This document shows positions 43,876-54,721 of a stretch of 60,000 nt of DNA, one piece after another. How positions within the stretch are numbered: the first letter of the stretch is position 1; every line of letters begins with the position of its first letter. The stretch lies in the NCBI GenBank assembly GCA_009746045.1, contig RPFO01000288.1:911855-971854 (forward strand), given 5' to 3'. The notes under the pieces are model-generated. The model did not search any database, was not told the DNA's origin, and saw nothing but the letters and a program-made list of their open reading frames with translations. Origin of the DNA: Mesostigma viride. Taxonomy: Eukaryota; Streptophyta; Mesostigmatophyceae; Mesostigmatales; Mesostigmataceae. The position numbers and the translations under genes were made by a program.

Positions 43876-44448
43876 CTACTCCTTGTCCTTGGAGTGTCCA
43901 GTCAGGCTCTTCACGTACGAGGCGGAGTTCTTCTTGTCGCCATGGCCGTGGGAGCTTGACGCTCCCTCGCGGCTCCTCTTCCTGCCATTGGAAGTGGCGG
44001 TCTTTGCGTCCTCGAAACCCTTCTTTACCTCCTCCCATGCCCTGTAGAGCGCAATGGGGGAAATGCCTGGCTGGCGCTTGGACTTGGAGAAGCCATTGAG
44101 GAAATCGTCAACCATCTTAACGCACCCGTCGGCTTGGTCGAGGCGAATCCACTCGCAGCGGTCCTCGACCTTCCTCGGCTTTGCCGCATTCTTCTCGTAG
44201 ACCCACTCGACGCAAATTTTTGGCGTCTTGCGGTCGACATCGTCATATCCGGCGTCGTGAATCTTGAAGACCTCGCAGGTAGGTCCGGTGCCTCCAACAG
44301 CACCTTCGTTTCCGGAAAGAAGGGAGACCTTGTGCGTCAGGTGTGCGAGCTGGTCAGATATCTTTGTCTGGCCGTCCTCGAGACCATCGAGGATTTTTCC
44401 AAGCATTGCCAGCGCTTTCTCGCAAGGCCCTGCGTTTCGGGAAGCCAT
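43876..44448 (-). CDS. Hypothetical protein, 190 aa
   Basis: Starts MASRNAGPCEKALAMLGKIL. A helical N-terminus (two to three amphipathic helices, ~residues 8-45), a middle with ICVEWVYEKNAAKP and CEWIRLDQADGCVKMVDDFL, and a basic Ser/Lys-rich tail (NGRKRSREGASSSHGHGDKK) that could act as a nuclear signal or bind DNA. I do not recognise the family. It is the last gene of the minus-strand series and is intact; the ~340 bases between it and the next gene hold nothing I can identify. Confidence 0.6.
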   Translation of the reverse strand: MASRNAGPCEKALAMLGKILDGLEDGQTKISDQLAHLTHKVSLLSGNEGAVGGTGPTCEVFKIHDAGYDDVDRKTPKICVEWVYEKNAAKPRKVEDRCEWIRLDQADGCVKMVDDFLNGFSKSKRQPGISPIALYRAWEEVKKGFEDAKTATSNGRKRSREGASSSHGHGDKKNSASYVKSLTGHSKDKE

Positions 44449-44790
44449 GGCTACCGGCAGAGAGCTTGCAACGTGAGATGCGTGACTTGCACGTGATTTT
44501 GCCTATTTGTGCACAATGTGCCAAGGTCCGTTACGTCTGCTGGCACGGCCTGGACAGGACGCGAAGGTGGCTGGACTTGTACAAGTGTCGAACTTGGCTA
44601 AATTTCGGAGCGATGCAAGTCTAAGGTGGCCTCTACCACGTGGCGAGTTCTGGGACGTGAATTTAGGTAAAAAGACTCGTAAGCGTGCGAGTAATCAACT
44701 GGGTCACTTGTCAAGCGCCTGAACGAAGATTCTAGAGTGTCCACGAGAGTGAATTTTCCGAAGCAACCACCCATATATGATGCGCAGAAA

Positions 44791-45302
44791 TTACTTGCCA
44801 TGACATTTGCATTTATTAAAACCTCGCACCCTCTCAAATTGTAACACGCAGACGAAAGAATCGTATGCAGCAACGTTTTGATATTCCGTGTCTCCTACGT
44901 CCCTATCTATGTGGGCCAACCTTATCTCCAGAATGCCCCCGTTCCTAAAGAGATGTGGATTCCTCAAATTGAAATATGCGTGATCATTGATCAAAGAATA
45001 GTCGAAAGTGGTCGTTGTTGCTGTTGCTTTTTTGCATATTTCTGATCCCAACACAACCCCCTGGTCCAAATTGTGCTCGCCACCCAAGAAACTGGGGGAT
45101 ACCAAGCCAATGAGCACGTGAGGGGGGTGCTTTCGATTCCTGCAATGGACGCAAAGTGAAGCCCGCCTCTCCAATCCCCGTCAATGATGGGAGCACTTGG
45201 ATCTGGTTTAATTTTAAAACGAAATGCCGCATTGTCAACGTCACTGTCACTCGATGAAGCCTCGCTGTCAAGTACTATCTGGTAATAATTTGGATAGTCC
45301 AT
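44791..45302 (-). pseudogene. Hypothetical virus-like structural protein, one frame break
   Basis: The first frame starts MDYPNYYQIVLDSEASSSDS and reads to about FASIAGIES; the second continues HPPHVLIGLVSPSFLGGEH to VCVLQFERVRGF near 44791. The change sits at a C6/G6 run (45122-45127), so a one-base sequence error is possible. Together ~170 residues, predicted mostly beta, with opening and closing strands like those of small capsid or cement proteins. This is resemblance in pattern only; there is no motif I can name. Confidence 0.5.
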
Positions 45303-45340
45303 TGCTTACATGATATGGATAGATATTTAGTTATAGAGGC

Positions 45341-47322
45341 CTACGCTGGAGGAGTTAACGGTGCCCCCCACTTGGCTGCGAGGTAGCCGCGTATCAGCTC
45401 AAGCTCCGCTGACGTTTTGGCGGTGTTGTAGATAAGGATCTCGCCAATCCACCCATCAAAAGCACGACTCGCGTTGGCGTGTCTCCTCCAATAGCGAGAT
45501 TTCCCGAACCAGTTGTAGGGTCCGATCCCACTCTGTCATAACCGGGTCGTCCGTCGAAGCGGGTGAGAAATGCGTTTGTACTGCTGTTGCATGAAAGCGC
45601 CAGGACGTGTGCCTTGTTGTCAAAGAACTGAGCCCTGGTGCTCACGGTTTCGTATACAGAACCGGGAGCGAATAGGATAACGGTCTGTGCCTGTGACTGA
45701 TAAGACATGAGATAACAATTGCCGTTCGACGATCCAAGCATATAACCTCTAATACCCGTAAAACTCCCTATTTCTGGATACGTTGCAGTCGTTAGCTGTT
45801 TGGCGACTATAAAAACACTCGCACTTACCCCGACCGCGTTCCAGAAATTGTTCACGGACTCCAACAAGCCAGACCGCGAGTTAATAAAACGGAGGGACCG
45901 TTTCGAGTTCAGCTCCGCCGTATCCAGTGTCGGGCACTTGGCGGAAGTTGCCTGCGTCACGTGGTACCCGTTCGGCCCCTTGTCGTTCACGCGCATCACG
46001 TTCCCACCTGTCGTGTTTTGCTGGGTTGTGCCCGACGTGTCGCTGAACACCGTGGCGCTGTCGGACGGATCGTACCACGCGAACAGATTGGGGTCTGTTG
46101 CGGGGTTGTAAACTGGCGTATACGTAAAAGTAAGCGAGTTAGACGCCGAGTTCCCATGGCCCGACACGGAGTCTGTCGCCGCGTTGGCACCCACGCTGAC
46201 GGTCGTCAGTGTGTTCGAGGTTCCTGACACGTCGAACGTGTAAAACGCCGCGTTTACCTGCACCAAGTTGGACGCCGTCCCGTTGGTAACGACGATGTCC
46301 CCGAGCGCAAAACCAGTGACTGACCGGCTGAAGGTAGCCGTCACGCCGACTGGGCTCGCGGACGGTGTTGCCCCGGCCGAAGTCGCGAGGGTGACGGTAG
46401 GCGGCGGGGAGTAGGTGAACGCGACCGTGTTAGACTCGGCGTTTGTGACCCCGAATTCGCCTACCGTCAAGCCATCGACCACCCTCACGATCGTCTGGGA
46501 ATATGGAGTGGTTGGTGTCACTGCGAACTGGTACGATGCCCCGGTACCTGTTACCGACGACGCTGTTCCGTTGTTCACGTAGATGTCCCCGCTACCAAAC
46601 CCAGTCACGGGCTTGTCAAATGTGACATCCATTGTGACGGGGCTTGTGGTTGGATACGTCCCTGCCGCTGTAGATAGAGCGACCGTGATAGGTGGAGGGC
46701 TCAATGTGAATGTTAGAGTATTGGATGCGTCGTTTCCACCGTCCACCACATCCACTCCCACGCTAACAGTGGTGGGGGTGTATGCCGCGACGGGAGTGAC
46801 CGAGAATGTATAAGATGAACCACTGCCTGTCAACGAGGAAGCGGTCCCATTGGTAACTACTATGTCGTCTATGGAAAAACCAGCTATGGACTTACTGAAA
46901 GTGGCAGCCACTGCGATAGGGCTCGCAGTAGGATTAGCGCCTGCCGTTGTAGCAAGTGTGACGGTGGTGGAAGGAGGGGTGTAGGTAAATGATAACAGGT
47001 TGGATTCGTCGTTATATGCCCCAGAAACCCCTGTTACCTTATTTTCTTTCACGGAAACCGTGGTTGGGATCGAACCTGTGATATTTGTTATATCAAAAAA
47101 ATACGTCGCCGGTGCACCTAAAAAGAGGTCGACTGCCGTTCCGTTTGTCACGTCAATGTCTGATAGATCAAAACCAGTGACGTCTTCATTAAATGTCGCC
47201 ATCACGAAAACGGGGACATTCGATGGTGTAAGGTCCACTGTTGATAACCCAACCGTGACCGAGGTACTAGGAACGCGTCGTTTATATAAAAGAGCGGGGC
47301 ATATACCACTATCCAGCAACAT
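45341..47322 (-). CDS. Fibre-like protein: Ig-like repeats + LamG/ConA-like domain (frame break near 45480)
   Basis: About 660 residues. Four to five ~95-residue repeats (residues ~20-420) share the pattern VTGF.L.DI.VTNGTAS and TT(V)SV, typical of bacterial Ig-like repeats of extracellular adhesins. Then comes a jelly-roll lectin/LamG-type domain beginning PNLFAWYDPSDSATVF. The frame changes near 45475-45485 and continues SRAFDGWIGEILIYNTA and ELELIRGYLAAKWG, the usual end of LamG/ConA-like domains, stopping at TAG 45341. This suggests a surface spike that binds host glycans (inference). No signal peptide is evident. The start at MLLDSGICPALLYKRR is the first ATG; translation might begin later at MATFNEDVTGF. 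Confidence 0.7.
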
Positions 47323-47341
47323 TTGTATAGACTAATCGTCG

Positions 47342-47512
47342 TTATTTTTTTTGGTTTGGTAGCGGATACTTGAAGGTGGGGAGAAGGGGCAATGCTCGTC
47401 TAGCTGGCATTGTCATGGACAGACCAGAATCTGCCATTTCAGGAATGTCAAAAATCAACTTCAACCTGTTAAACGGATTAGCTGTGATGCTAGGGTCTCG
47501 AAAGTAGTCCAT
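47342..47512 (-). CDS. Small hypothetical protein, 56 aa
   Basis: Reads MDYFRDPSITANPFNRLKLI and continues with a basic, Pro-rich end to LPNQKK and TAA. It lies between the fibre-like and capsid genes, same strand, close spacing, so it is probably a real small gene of the virus-like element. No family recognised. Confidence 0.5.
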   Translation of the reverse strand: MDYFRDPSITANPFNRLKLIFDIPEMADSGLSMTMPARRALPLLPTFKYPLPNQKK

Positions 47513-47540
47513 CGTTTGTCATTACACACGTATATATTTT

Positions 47541-48407
47541 TTAGAGGTACACGGCTGCCTGCCTGCCTGCAGCGATGTCCATCTTTGATTCGCACTCCGT
47601 GAAGATGTAGGAAATGCAGTCCGTCGCTCCCTTCTCGACTCGCAGCGTGACCACCGATGCCGTGCCACGAAGGTCAAGGCCGCTCATGTACTCTGGACCG
47701 GCACACGGCATATTAAGGTGACACGCCATCGTGAAGTTGTTGTTTAGCCACGTGGTAGGAGTCATGCCCTCCCGGACACAGGACAAGACATTCCCCTGGT
47801 CACCGAACGCGGACAACAGATTGATCCACGCCTCGGTTGCGTTCGTACGGTATCCAGGCGCTAGGTTGGATCCGTTGATGTCGTATTGGTAGGAAGTCAT
47901 ACCATCCGCGATGTGATTGAACATCGTATTGCCAGATGCGTTGGTCACGTCCGCGCCGGCAGCAACCTGAATCGCCAGGAGTTTGCTGGCGGACGCGGAA
48001 GACAGCGACGCCTTGATGGCATAGGGAGTGCGAGTCCCGAGCGACTGTTTGGTGGACTGCCACGTCCGCCACTTGAAGGAGAGAGTTCCACCCTCGGCAA
48101 GCCTGGACGAGAAAATCTGGCCCACGATATCTTCTTGGAACCTGTACGTGTCGATGCTAAAGTGGATGTTGCTCAGTTCGAAACCAACCCCCGTTCCTGC
48201 GTCAACGGCCACGATGCCACCAGCTGCAGCTGCTTGCGCCACGCTAGGAAGCATCACCCCTCCGTCCATGAGTGTGATTCGGATCTCGATGGGGGGGAAG
48301 AGACTCAGATCCACGATCCGAGGCTCGCCACTCAGGAATCCCAAAAAGTGGTCAATGACGCCGTCCACTGCGGTGTTTGCCTTCACGTTGTTTGTGAGAG
48401 CGCCAGC
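47541..48407 (-). pseudogene. Candidate major capsid protein, C-terminal part (split by LTR element)
   Basis: 289 codons downstream of the insertion, beginning at GALTNNVKANTAVDG and ending AAGRQAAVYL-stop at 47541. Beta-rich, with FPPIEIRITLMDGGVMLP, FELSNIHFSIDTYRF and LAIQVAAGADVTNASGN segments, consistent with the double jelly-roll capsid fold of Polinton-like viruses/virophages. The frame appears to continue to 48551 only because it reads into the LTR. Together with the N-terminal part it gives ~436 residues, a little short for the family. The assignment rests on composition, size, and neighbours, not on a search. Confidence 0.55.
48403..48407. repeat. 5-bp target duplication (left)
   Basis: CCAGC at 48403-48407 matches CCAGC at 57000-57004. 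Removing one copy and the element restores an open capsid reading frame. Confidence 0.85.
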
Positions 48408-49084
48408 AGTTAACGAAACTGTGGCTGAACTGTGGTTCAGCCTGCACTGATTAATATCTACAGAGGAAGTAGTTATATTAATCAATAGGTTTACGTTGCT
48501 GGTTATGGCTACCAGCACAGAATGCACGAGGCACGTGAGAACCGTCGCCAAAGGTGCGAGGACACAGGTGCAGGGAAAGTGGTGCTACCAAGTGGCAGCG
48601 TCCTGCTCGTTATATACTAATTGTGACGCAGTCACATCCAGATGACTGATAGGACAGATCATCTCACAATATTGCTGTCCTTCACTCTGGACCAGCAGAT
48701 CTCGACTCGTTATCCATAAATAGTCACATCAGTGTCCTGTCGCACAAGTCCTGTCACTATTTGTTACGTCTAATCAATAGCATTGAATAGACCGCAGTGT
48801 CGGAGACTAAATGTCCTATCGTACACTGTGACAAGACGTCGTATGCCACGCGTCACTTGAAGAACCACCGTAGAATCACTGAATCCAAGTAGAATGTAGT
48901 AGAACAGTATCTTGCTCATATCTCGAGCAATACTCATCAGAATGAACCCGTTTCTGGATTGTAGTAACCGGAAGTAGAATCTCTACAAGCCAAGTAGCTT
49001 AGTAGAATAATATTGCTTGCCAGGCAATATTAACTCCAGCCCTTTCTTCTCTTTTAGAGCTTGGACGTAACAGCCATATTAACT
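48408..49084 (-). repeat. 3' LTR (677 bp)
   Basis: On the element's strand it begins AGTTAATATGGC and ends TTTCGTTAACT. Termini are AGTTAA..TTAACT rather than TG..CA. Confidence 0.9.
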
Positions 49085-49138
49085 CCAGCCCTTTCTTTCT
49101 TTTAGAGCTGTTAGGCTTGGCAACACATATATAGAAAG

Positions 49139-49675
49139 AGGGGGGTGGCCGGCATCTGCTTATTGACGTTTCGGTGGCGCGGCCCTTGGCTCTTAGCCAC
49201 GTGGCTGGGGCCTCCCTCACGGCAGGTTACACGGCGGACCGGGCGGAGCGGGCCAAGCTCCTGGCCTACGGCGACGTCGGGCACCATCGTGTGGTGCCCT
49301 TTGTCCTGGAGGAGTTTGGGGCCATGGGGCCCCTGACCTCCGCCTTCTTCAAGGAGTGTTGCCGGCTCCGGGAGGACCGGCTGGACCTGGAGGGCCAGCG
49401 GGCCCCATGGTCGGCGCGGACCTGGACGTCATATTGGCGTCAGCGCTTGTCGGTGGCGCTGACTCGGGCCATGGCGGACATCATGCTCCGCCGTACGCGG
49501 GCTGATTTTGCGGTGCAGCAGGGCTATTAGGTTCCTCCCGTTAGGCGTTTCCATTGGTCTTATCGTACTTCGTAGTATAGAGCTTTGACATGGCTCTGTA
49601 TATAGGTTTATAGCTGGGCGTTTGCTTTGGTTTGAGTGATTTCACTCTGCTGTAAGTAATTATATTTTTAACATA
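49139..49675 (+). mobile_element. 5'-truncated LINE 3' end, copy 1
   Basis: Starts inside the ORF2 C-terminus and ends TTCACTCTGCTGTAAGTAATTATATTTTTAA. It is flanked by the 13-bp target duplication ACATATATAGAAA (49125-49137 and 49674-49686). Opposite strand to the host LTR element. Confidence 0.8.
49144..49530 (+). pseudogene. LINE ORF2 C-terminal remnant
   Basis: Reads LLIDVSVARPLALSHVAG through RVVPFVLEEFGAMGPLTSAF to DFAVQQGY-stop. It equals the end of the longer copy at 54720-55544. Only the last ~125 residues remain and the truncation is at the 5' side, as expected from incomplete reverse transcription. Confidence 0.75.
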
Positions 49676-50355
49676 TATAGAAACAACATGCATAGCACTT
49701 GACATCCCTCCCAGCTCTCTGTAGTCTCTGCTCGGGATTAATCAAGCACCAGATCACAACACATCTCAGCCATGACGAATTACAATGAATTCCCTATCCA
49801 CTGGAAGTAGAAAGCCAAGTGTTTGGAGTAGCAGCTTGTGGCTAACCAGAATAATGACCAAAATGGAATCACCACCATAATGGCTCCTGATTGGAACCCC
49901 ACAAGTTACCCACAAGACCTTATCAGGTAGACATTGATAGTTATCAGAACTGGCGCCCACCATGGACTGAGAAATAGCACATCACAAAATATATTAAGCA
50001 CATGACAAACTACCTTCCTCTGTCTGGGACAAAACTAGGGGGACCTGTCGCCATCTCACCAGCAAGGTTGATGGGTCAGCCAATCCGGGAAAATCCGCCT
50101 AAGCAGCCCCAGGGAAATTATCGAACCCTGCCCTATAAAATCCCTTTTGGTTGAGACAAACCTCAAACTGAGGACAAACCCCCAACCAACATCATGCTCC
50201 ATGACTGAGCATTACATAGAATACAGTATTATACACATATGTACACAGAGCATTACTGCCCTCAGAGCAATAAGCTCTCAGCATAACAGAGCCCAGCTCT
50301 ATGTTAGCTCTTCTCACCCAATCAGTCATGTGAGCTTCAACTGGAATTGCTCAAC

Positions 50356-53300
50356 TCACACAGAGGAGCTCATCAGCTTGTAAAGAAGCTTATATTGCTC
50401 AGCAGACTTGTGAGGCAACTTGGTCAAGGCATCAGCAGGATTCTCAGAACCTGGAAGATGTTGAATATCCACCAGACCTGCCAACTCCTTCAACAGGAGA
50501 TAATCCAGATCTCTGCTTCTGGCCAACTGCTTGTGCACAAACTGGACCATACCCATGTTATCTGAAAGGATCAAGGTTTCCAGCTGAAGAGTATGAGGAG
50601 TCACTGAAGCCATAGCTAGCAACAGCTCCTTGATGTACAAACTAGACTGAATCCCTTCACAAATGGCTCTGCACTCAGAGACATCTGAACTCACAGCAAC
50701 CCTTCTTTGAAGACGACTGTACCAGGCCACAAGACTAGGCCTATGTTGCTGAAGCACAAACAAGCCAGCTGACCTGCCTCTGACCTTAGAAACTTGCCTG
50801 CTATCCATGGAGCTATCAACATAGATATCCAAGGAAAATGGCAAAGACAAATCAATCCCAGATAAAGTAATACCAGGAGACTTGTTAACATGTGCAATAA
50901 TCTGGGAAGGCTCCTCCAGAATTAGCACATCATCAGGGGATCTGCTATGGACCATCATGTCAGGCCCACAAATGCTGCCATACCAGGCCAACTTGCCTTT
51001 CAGCTCAGGTGCAATGGATGACGTCATGACCTCTGGAACAGATTGAAGAATGGTACTCTTGTAGTCATTGCCCGCCTGCAGCTTAATCAGCCACTGACTC
51101 CCCTCCTGAACCAATGTAGCCTGCATTCCACAGAACGTGACAGCCTCTCCAGGCTTCTGCCACAATTCTTTTCCCAAAGGAAATGCATCATTAATGATGG
51201 GCACAAACTGACTCAACCACTTAGTGGGAGCAATCAAGTGCAAGTCATCACCATGCAGGCTAGCATACACAGGTAAATCATGCCACCTACCCAGCAATAA
51301 ACATGGGTCCACAGATGACACCTTCAACCCACAGTGTTTAGTCAAGAAGTCTTCCAAGGTGAGCCTCCAAATGATGGGACTGGACCTGAGACCTTCTAGA
51401 CCCTTCAGAATCAGCAGGTAGCTAGACTGGAGCTCTGCCTGCCAGGCTACAGGAACTGGCACATGAAATGGGGTTTCACAATGCCACACCTGCTGAGCTA
51501 CACTGGGATCACCCTTCAGAAATGCTCTCTTGAAATCTAGCAGAACTGAAGACATATCAGCACCCTGGTTCAGCATACCGACATACAGGCACAATAAAAT
51601 ACGCCATGTATCATGTAGCATCCCAGGTGTATACAACTCCTCGCCCAGAAGATCCCCAGTACCACGGTATTCATTAAGAACTGGACGCACATGGGGAACA
51701 GACACCCCCTCCACCTCCTTCCGCTTGATGACGAATCTGAGCTTCAACCGTGTACTGTATGGAGGAACTTCATTCACAGGCTGACAGCAGTCAAACTGCA
51801 ACCACTCCTCTAGGGCCTTGGCAAATGCTAGCCTCCAGGCCTCAAACATCAGAGGAGAACTCATTTCCTGGACAAGCTGATCATAGCTAAGAGGAGAATG
51901 AGCAGCCAGTGATCTCTTAGTAATACCAATACTGCTAGGATGGAGAGCAGCTGGCATCACAAGACTGGAAGCCACAGGAATCTGATCCTCAGGCCACTGC
52001 ACATTCCTGATCGCTTTCACAGAGAAAAAATTAAGATTCAGGGCCCTGAAGTTAGTCAGTGGAATGCTACCCCAACCCTTACGAATAAGGCTATGAGATA
52101 CAACCACAACTCCAGGGGTGCAAAGAAAATTCTGACCCAAAATGATAGGGCCATCATAATCTTCCAGCACTAGGAAGGAAACATCTACACCCATAAATGG
52201 TAAGATGATTTCTCCTACCACTTTCATATGAACCCTGCCACTAAAGTCAGACACCCAGGAACAGCTAGACTCGCCAATCTGCCGCTGCCCTGTATGCTGA
52301 GACCCCATGATTGAGACCTCTGCATTGGTATCTACTTCTAGTGCAGTGCACTCGGACTCCCCCAACTGGCTGAGCTTGGACACCCGAGGCTTTTGCTTGG
52401 CTTTTTGCATAGCCAGCACCACATCTTTCAGGCCCACACCTCTATGCTTAGTGAGGCTAGAGGGGACCACATCTGCCTGCTCTAAATCTGGAAAGTTAAC
52501 CGGTCCAGGGGTCTGGCCAGGACTTACCCGGGGATTACTTCCAGCCGGAACGTGATGATCAGGGATGACGTCATGACCAACTGGCAAGGTTGTCACATCA
52601 GGAGTTACTGCCTCTGCTTCAGCACCCCTTAGACGTACATATGACCACGACAGACGGTGCACATTCTGGGGAGGATCCTCCATCTTCACCCAGCACTTGT
52701 GCCCAGCTAGTTCCACCCTGGTCACTACTCCAGGGTGCCAGCTACCACGCTTGCCTGCAAGCTTGGGCTCTTTCCACACAATTACCCTCTGGCCAACAAC
52801 AGGTTTCAGAACACTCCAGCCCTTGTCTTTCTGCCTCAACTTGGCAAACTTGAACATAAGGCTATCTTTCCAGGCTTGCTCAACCTCAGTAGGGAGCTCC
52901 CGAAGATGCAATGATAATGGAGTCACAGGGACCTCTCCAACATACATGGGTGCCCTGACATTCAATCTGTCCTCAACTGACCTTAACCAGGCCGTCTTGA
53001 TAATAGCTGGAACCAATCTTGGAATCTTCTTCTCCGTCAGCAGAATAGTCTTGAGTTCTCTGATTGTCCTCTCCACCACGCCTTGACTGCCATGGGACTC
53101 CCTGTGTACAACAAATAACTCAGGGAGGTCTTCATGCCCCATGCAGCACTCAAATTCTAAATCACACTGCAGCTGGATCACTGGTTTCATTCTGGATCTG
53201 ATAGCCTGGAGCCCAGCCACCAAACATGGCTTAGATTTATCTTGCAACAGCTCCAGCACCTTGTACTTGGTGTATCTGTCAACACCAACCAACAAAATCA

Positions 53301-53445
53301 GTTTCCTGATTTCTTGGATATCACATTGTACATATCCAGGCTGCAACACAGGTTGTCTGACATGAGACTTCTTAGGCTTGGGAGCAACCAGCCTACAGGA
53401 ACAAGCCTCAGCAACCTGCTTTACTGCTAAGGTGATGTGCTTTGA
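50356..53445 (-). CDS. Copia-type pol: integrase - protease - RT - RNase H
   Basis: The frame reads from a TGA near 53440 (zinc-finger part AEACSCR) with the first listed codon GTG at 53349, to VSSV-stop at 50356, ~1,000 residues. Integrase core: QCDI, LQCDLEFE, GVVERTIRE (D, D, E). A GPY/F-like part follows (WHPGVVTRVELAGHKCWVKM). Next comes a retropepsin: ALEVDTNAEVSIMG (catalytic Asp-Thr) and GPIILGQNFL. RT has SSVLLDFKRAFLKGDP (motif A), GLRSSPIIWRLTLEDFL (motif B) and YASLHGDDLHLI (motif C as GDD). RNase H has IYVDSSMD, VAWYSRLQRRVAVSS and NPADALTKLPH, the Copia hallmark. Protease between integrase and RT is not the Copia order (PR-IN-RT-RH) or the Gypsy order. Confidence 0.85.
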   Translation of the reverse strand, partial: SKHITLAVKQVAEACSCRLVAPKPKKSHVRQPVLQPGYVQCDIQEIRKLILLVGVDRYTKYKVLELLQDKSKPCLVAGLQAIRSRMKPVIQLQCDLEFECCMGHEDLPELFVVHRESHGSQGVVERTIRELKTILLTEKKIPRLVPAIIKTAWLRSVEDRLNVRAPMYVGEVPVTPLSLHLRELPTEVEQAWKDSLMFKFAKLRQKDKGWSVLKPVVGQRVIVWKEPKLAGKRGSWHPGVVTRVELAGHKCWVKMEDPPQNVHRLSWSYVRLRGAEAEAVTPDVTTLPVGHDVIPDHHVPAGSNPRVSPGQTPGPVNFPDLEQADVVPSSLTKHRGVGLKDVVLAMQKAKQKPRVSKLSQLGESECTALEVDTNAEVSIMGSQHTGQRQIGESSCSWVSDFSGRVHMKVVGEIILPFMGVDVSFLVLEDYDGPIILGQNFLCTPGVVVVSHSLIRKGWGSIPLTNFRALNLNFFSVKAIRNVQWPEDQIPVASSLVMPAALHPSSIGITKRSLAAHSPLSYDQLVQEMSSPLMFEAWRLAFAKALEEWLQFDCCQPVNEVPPYSTRLKLRFVIKRKEVEGVSVPHVRPVLNEYRGTGDLLGEELYTPGMLHDTWRILLCLYVGMLNQGADMSSVLLDFKRAFLKGDPSVAQQVWHCETPFHVPVPVAWQAELQSSYLLILKGLEGLRSSPIIWRLTLEDFLTKHCGLKVSSVDPCLLLGRWHDLPVYASLHGDDLHLIAPTKWLSQFVPIINDAFPLGKELWQKPGEAVTFCGMQATLVQEGSQWLIKLQAGNDYKSTILQSVPEVMTSSIAPELKGKLAWYGSICGPDMMVHSRSPDDVLILEEPSQIIAHVNKSPGITLSGIDLSLPFSLDIYVDSSMDSRQVSKVRGRSAGLFVLQQHRPSLVAWYSRLQRRVAVSSDVSECRAICEGIQSSLYIKELLLAMASVTPHTLQLETLILSDNMGMVQFVHKQLARSRDLDYLLLKELAGLVDIQHLPGSENPADALTKLPHKSAEQYKLLYKLMSSSV

Positions 53446-53456
53446 TCAGCACTATA

Positions 53457-53819
53457 TCACTTACAACCATGCTCCCCATTAATTGCATCATTCAGGCCAT
53501 CAGCCTCATCCTCCTCCTCTAAAGGAGCTTCCTGCCCTAAGGCAGGACTTCCACGCTCCAACATTGAAGGAGTACGCAAACTACCTCCAAGAGCCAGGTG
53601 GGAACGTTGTTGCCTTGTGGTAACTGCTTTCACCACGGTGACGTGGGAAGACCCAGTCACTACCCCATTGTGTTCTTCCTCCATGGATGTACCCTCAACC
53701 TGTGCAGGGGGACTCTCAACCTTAAGCGGGAGACTCTCAACCTGTGCAGGGAGCAAATCAACTTCATCCAGAGTAATGGGGGGGTCACTCTTAGCCCCCT
53801 CCCTGGCGGACCCTAGCAA
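53457..53819 (-). CDS. Short Pro/Glu-rich frame upstream of pol
   Basis: 120 codons with a short internal repeat (LPAQVESLPLKVESPPAQVE) and an acidic end, stopping 12 bases before the pol frame opens. It may be the linker between a lost gag and pol, joined to pol by frameshift: in the alternative frame across the junction VLIKAHH could supply the integrase zinc-finger histidines. No gag motif (for example CCHC) is visible. Confidence 0.4.
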   Translation of the reverse strand: MLGSAREGAKSDPPITLDEVDLLPAQVESLPLKVESPPAQVEGTSMEEEHNGVVTGSSHVTVVKAVTTRQQRSHLALGGSLRTPSMLERGSPALGQEAPLEEEDEADGLNDAINGEHGCK

Positions 53820-54560
53820 GCCCAGGGAAGGCAGAATCCGTCAGGTTGGGTTAAATTAATATACCCACCTCGGTTCACTTGCCAATGCCAAAGAGGGCAA
53901 TATGACCCTGTTTGCATGGCAGAAATAACATGTTACCCTGCGTCGACCGCAGATCCAGGTGCTCCCCACTGGGTATCTACCCTGTTGAAGTGATTATCAA
54001 ATAAATCACAACCTTGCTTGCAAGTGCGCCTTCACGCCAGGCTGCACTTCATGCACCAAAGGTATCAACCGTAACTCCTCTTGTTGTTGCTTATAGCATT
54101 CAGTCGTTCGCGACACTCGCGCCCGGGGTGACTGCGCACTCTCGATGAATCAACTGCACACTGGTGAAGCCTTCGCTCCCAACACGCTCAGCAGCTGCAT
54201 TGAAGACCTTCATTGTCGATGGCGACAAATTCTGACAGCCGCTTGCGACATTTGTGCTCTCTCCCGCTCTTGACAGCGATACTCGCGCTCTTTCCAGATC
54301 GCTGGCGACATTCGCAGCTGCCCGATCACTTCAGCACTCGCAGCCGCTCGCAATCAGCGCTTCATTTGCCTTCAGCGATACAGTTCGCTTGCTGCGACTT
54401 CGCTGCCGACCCGGCCACGCTTTCGCCTTCAAAATTGACCTTGCAAACAAGTTATTAACATGCAGCATTAATAATGCCAATGCATTAATTAGCATGAGCT
54501 TGTTCTGCACAAGAAAATTTATACCGCATAAACCTTGGTATAATCATCATCGACATATAT
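53820..54560. other. Element interior without recognisable gag
   Basis: The stretch between the 5' LTR region and pol has only short frames. Gag would be expected here on the minus strand and is not recognisable. Confidence 0.4.
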
Positions 54561-54566
54561 ATGATA

Positions 54567-54605
54567 AATTTCACTCTGCTGTAAGTAATTATATTTTTAA
54601 TATAT
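54567..54605 (+). mobile_element. Extremely truncated LINE 3' end (~38 bp)
   Basis: TTCACTCTGCTGTAAGTAAT then TATATTTTTAA, identical to the ends of the two larger copies, flanked on both sides by TATATATGATAAAT. Confidence 0.75.
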
Positions 54606-54721
54606 ATGATAAATATCCGACATGCCCTGCTAGCAATGCCAATGTTGTCGCAGTCTCAACAGTGATTTAATTCCGCTGCATACGAAATTATATATATAAA
54701 CCTACGCGGGTATTCTGCACA

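Noticed and set aside
48408-48551. Start of the 336-codon frame at 48551 as a full-length capsid start
   Set aside because: The first ~48 codons are LTR sequence, identical to 56323-56466; the true N-terminus is at 57445.
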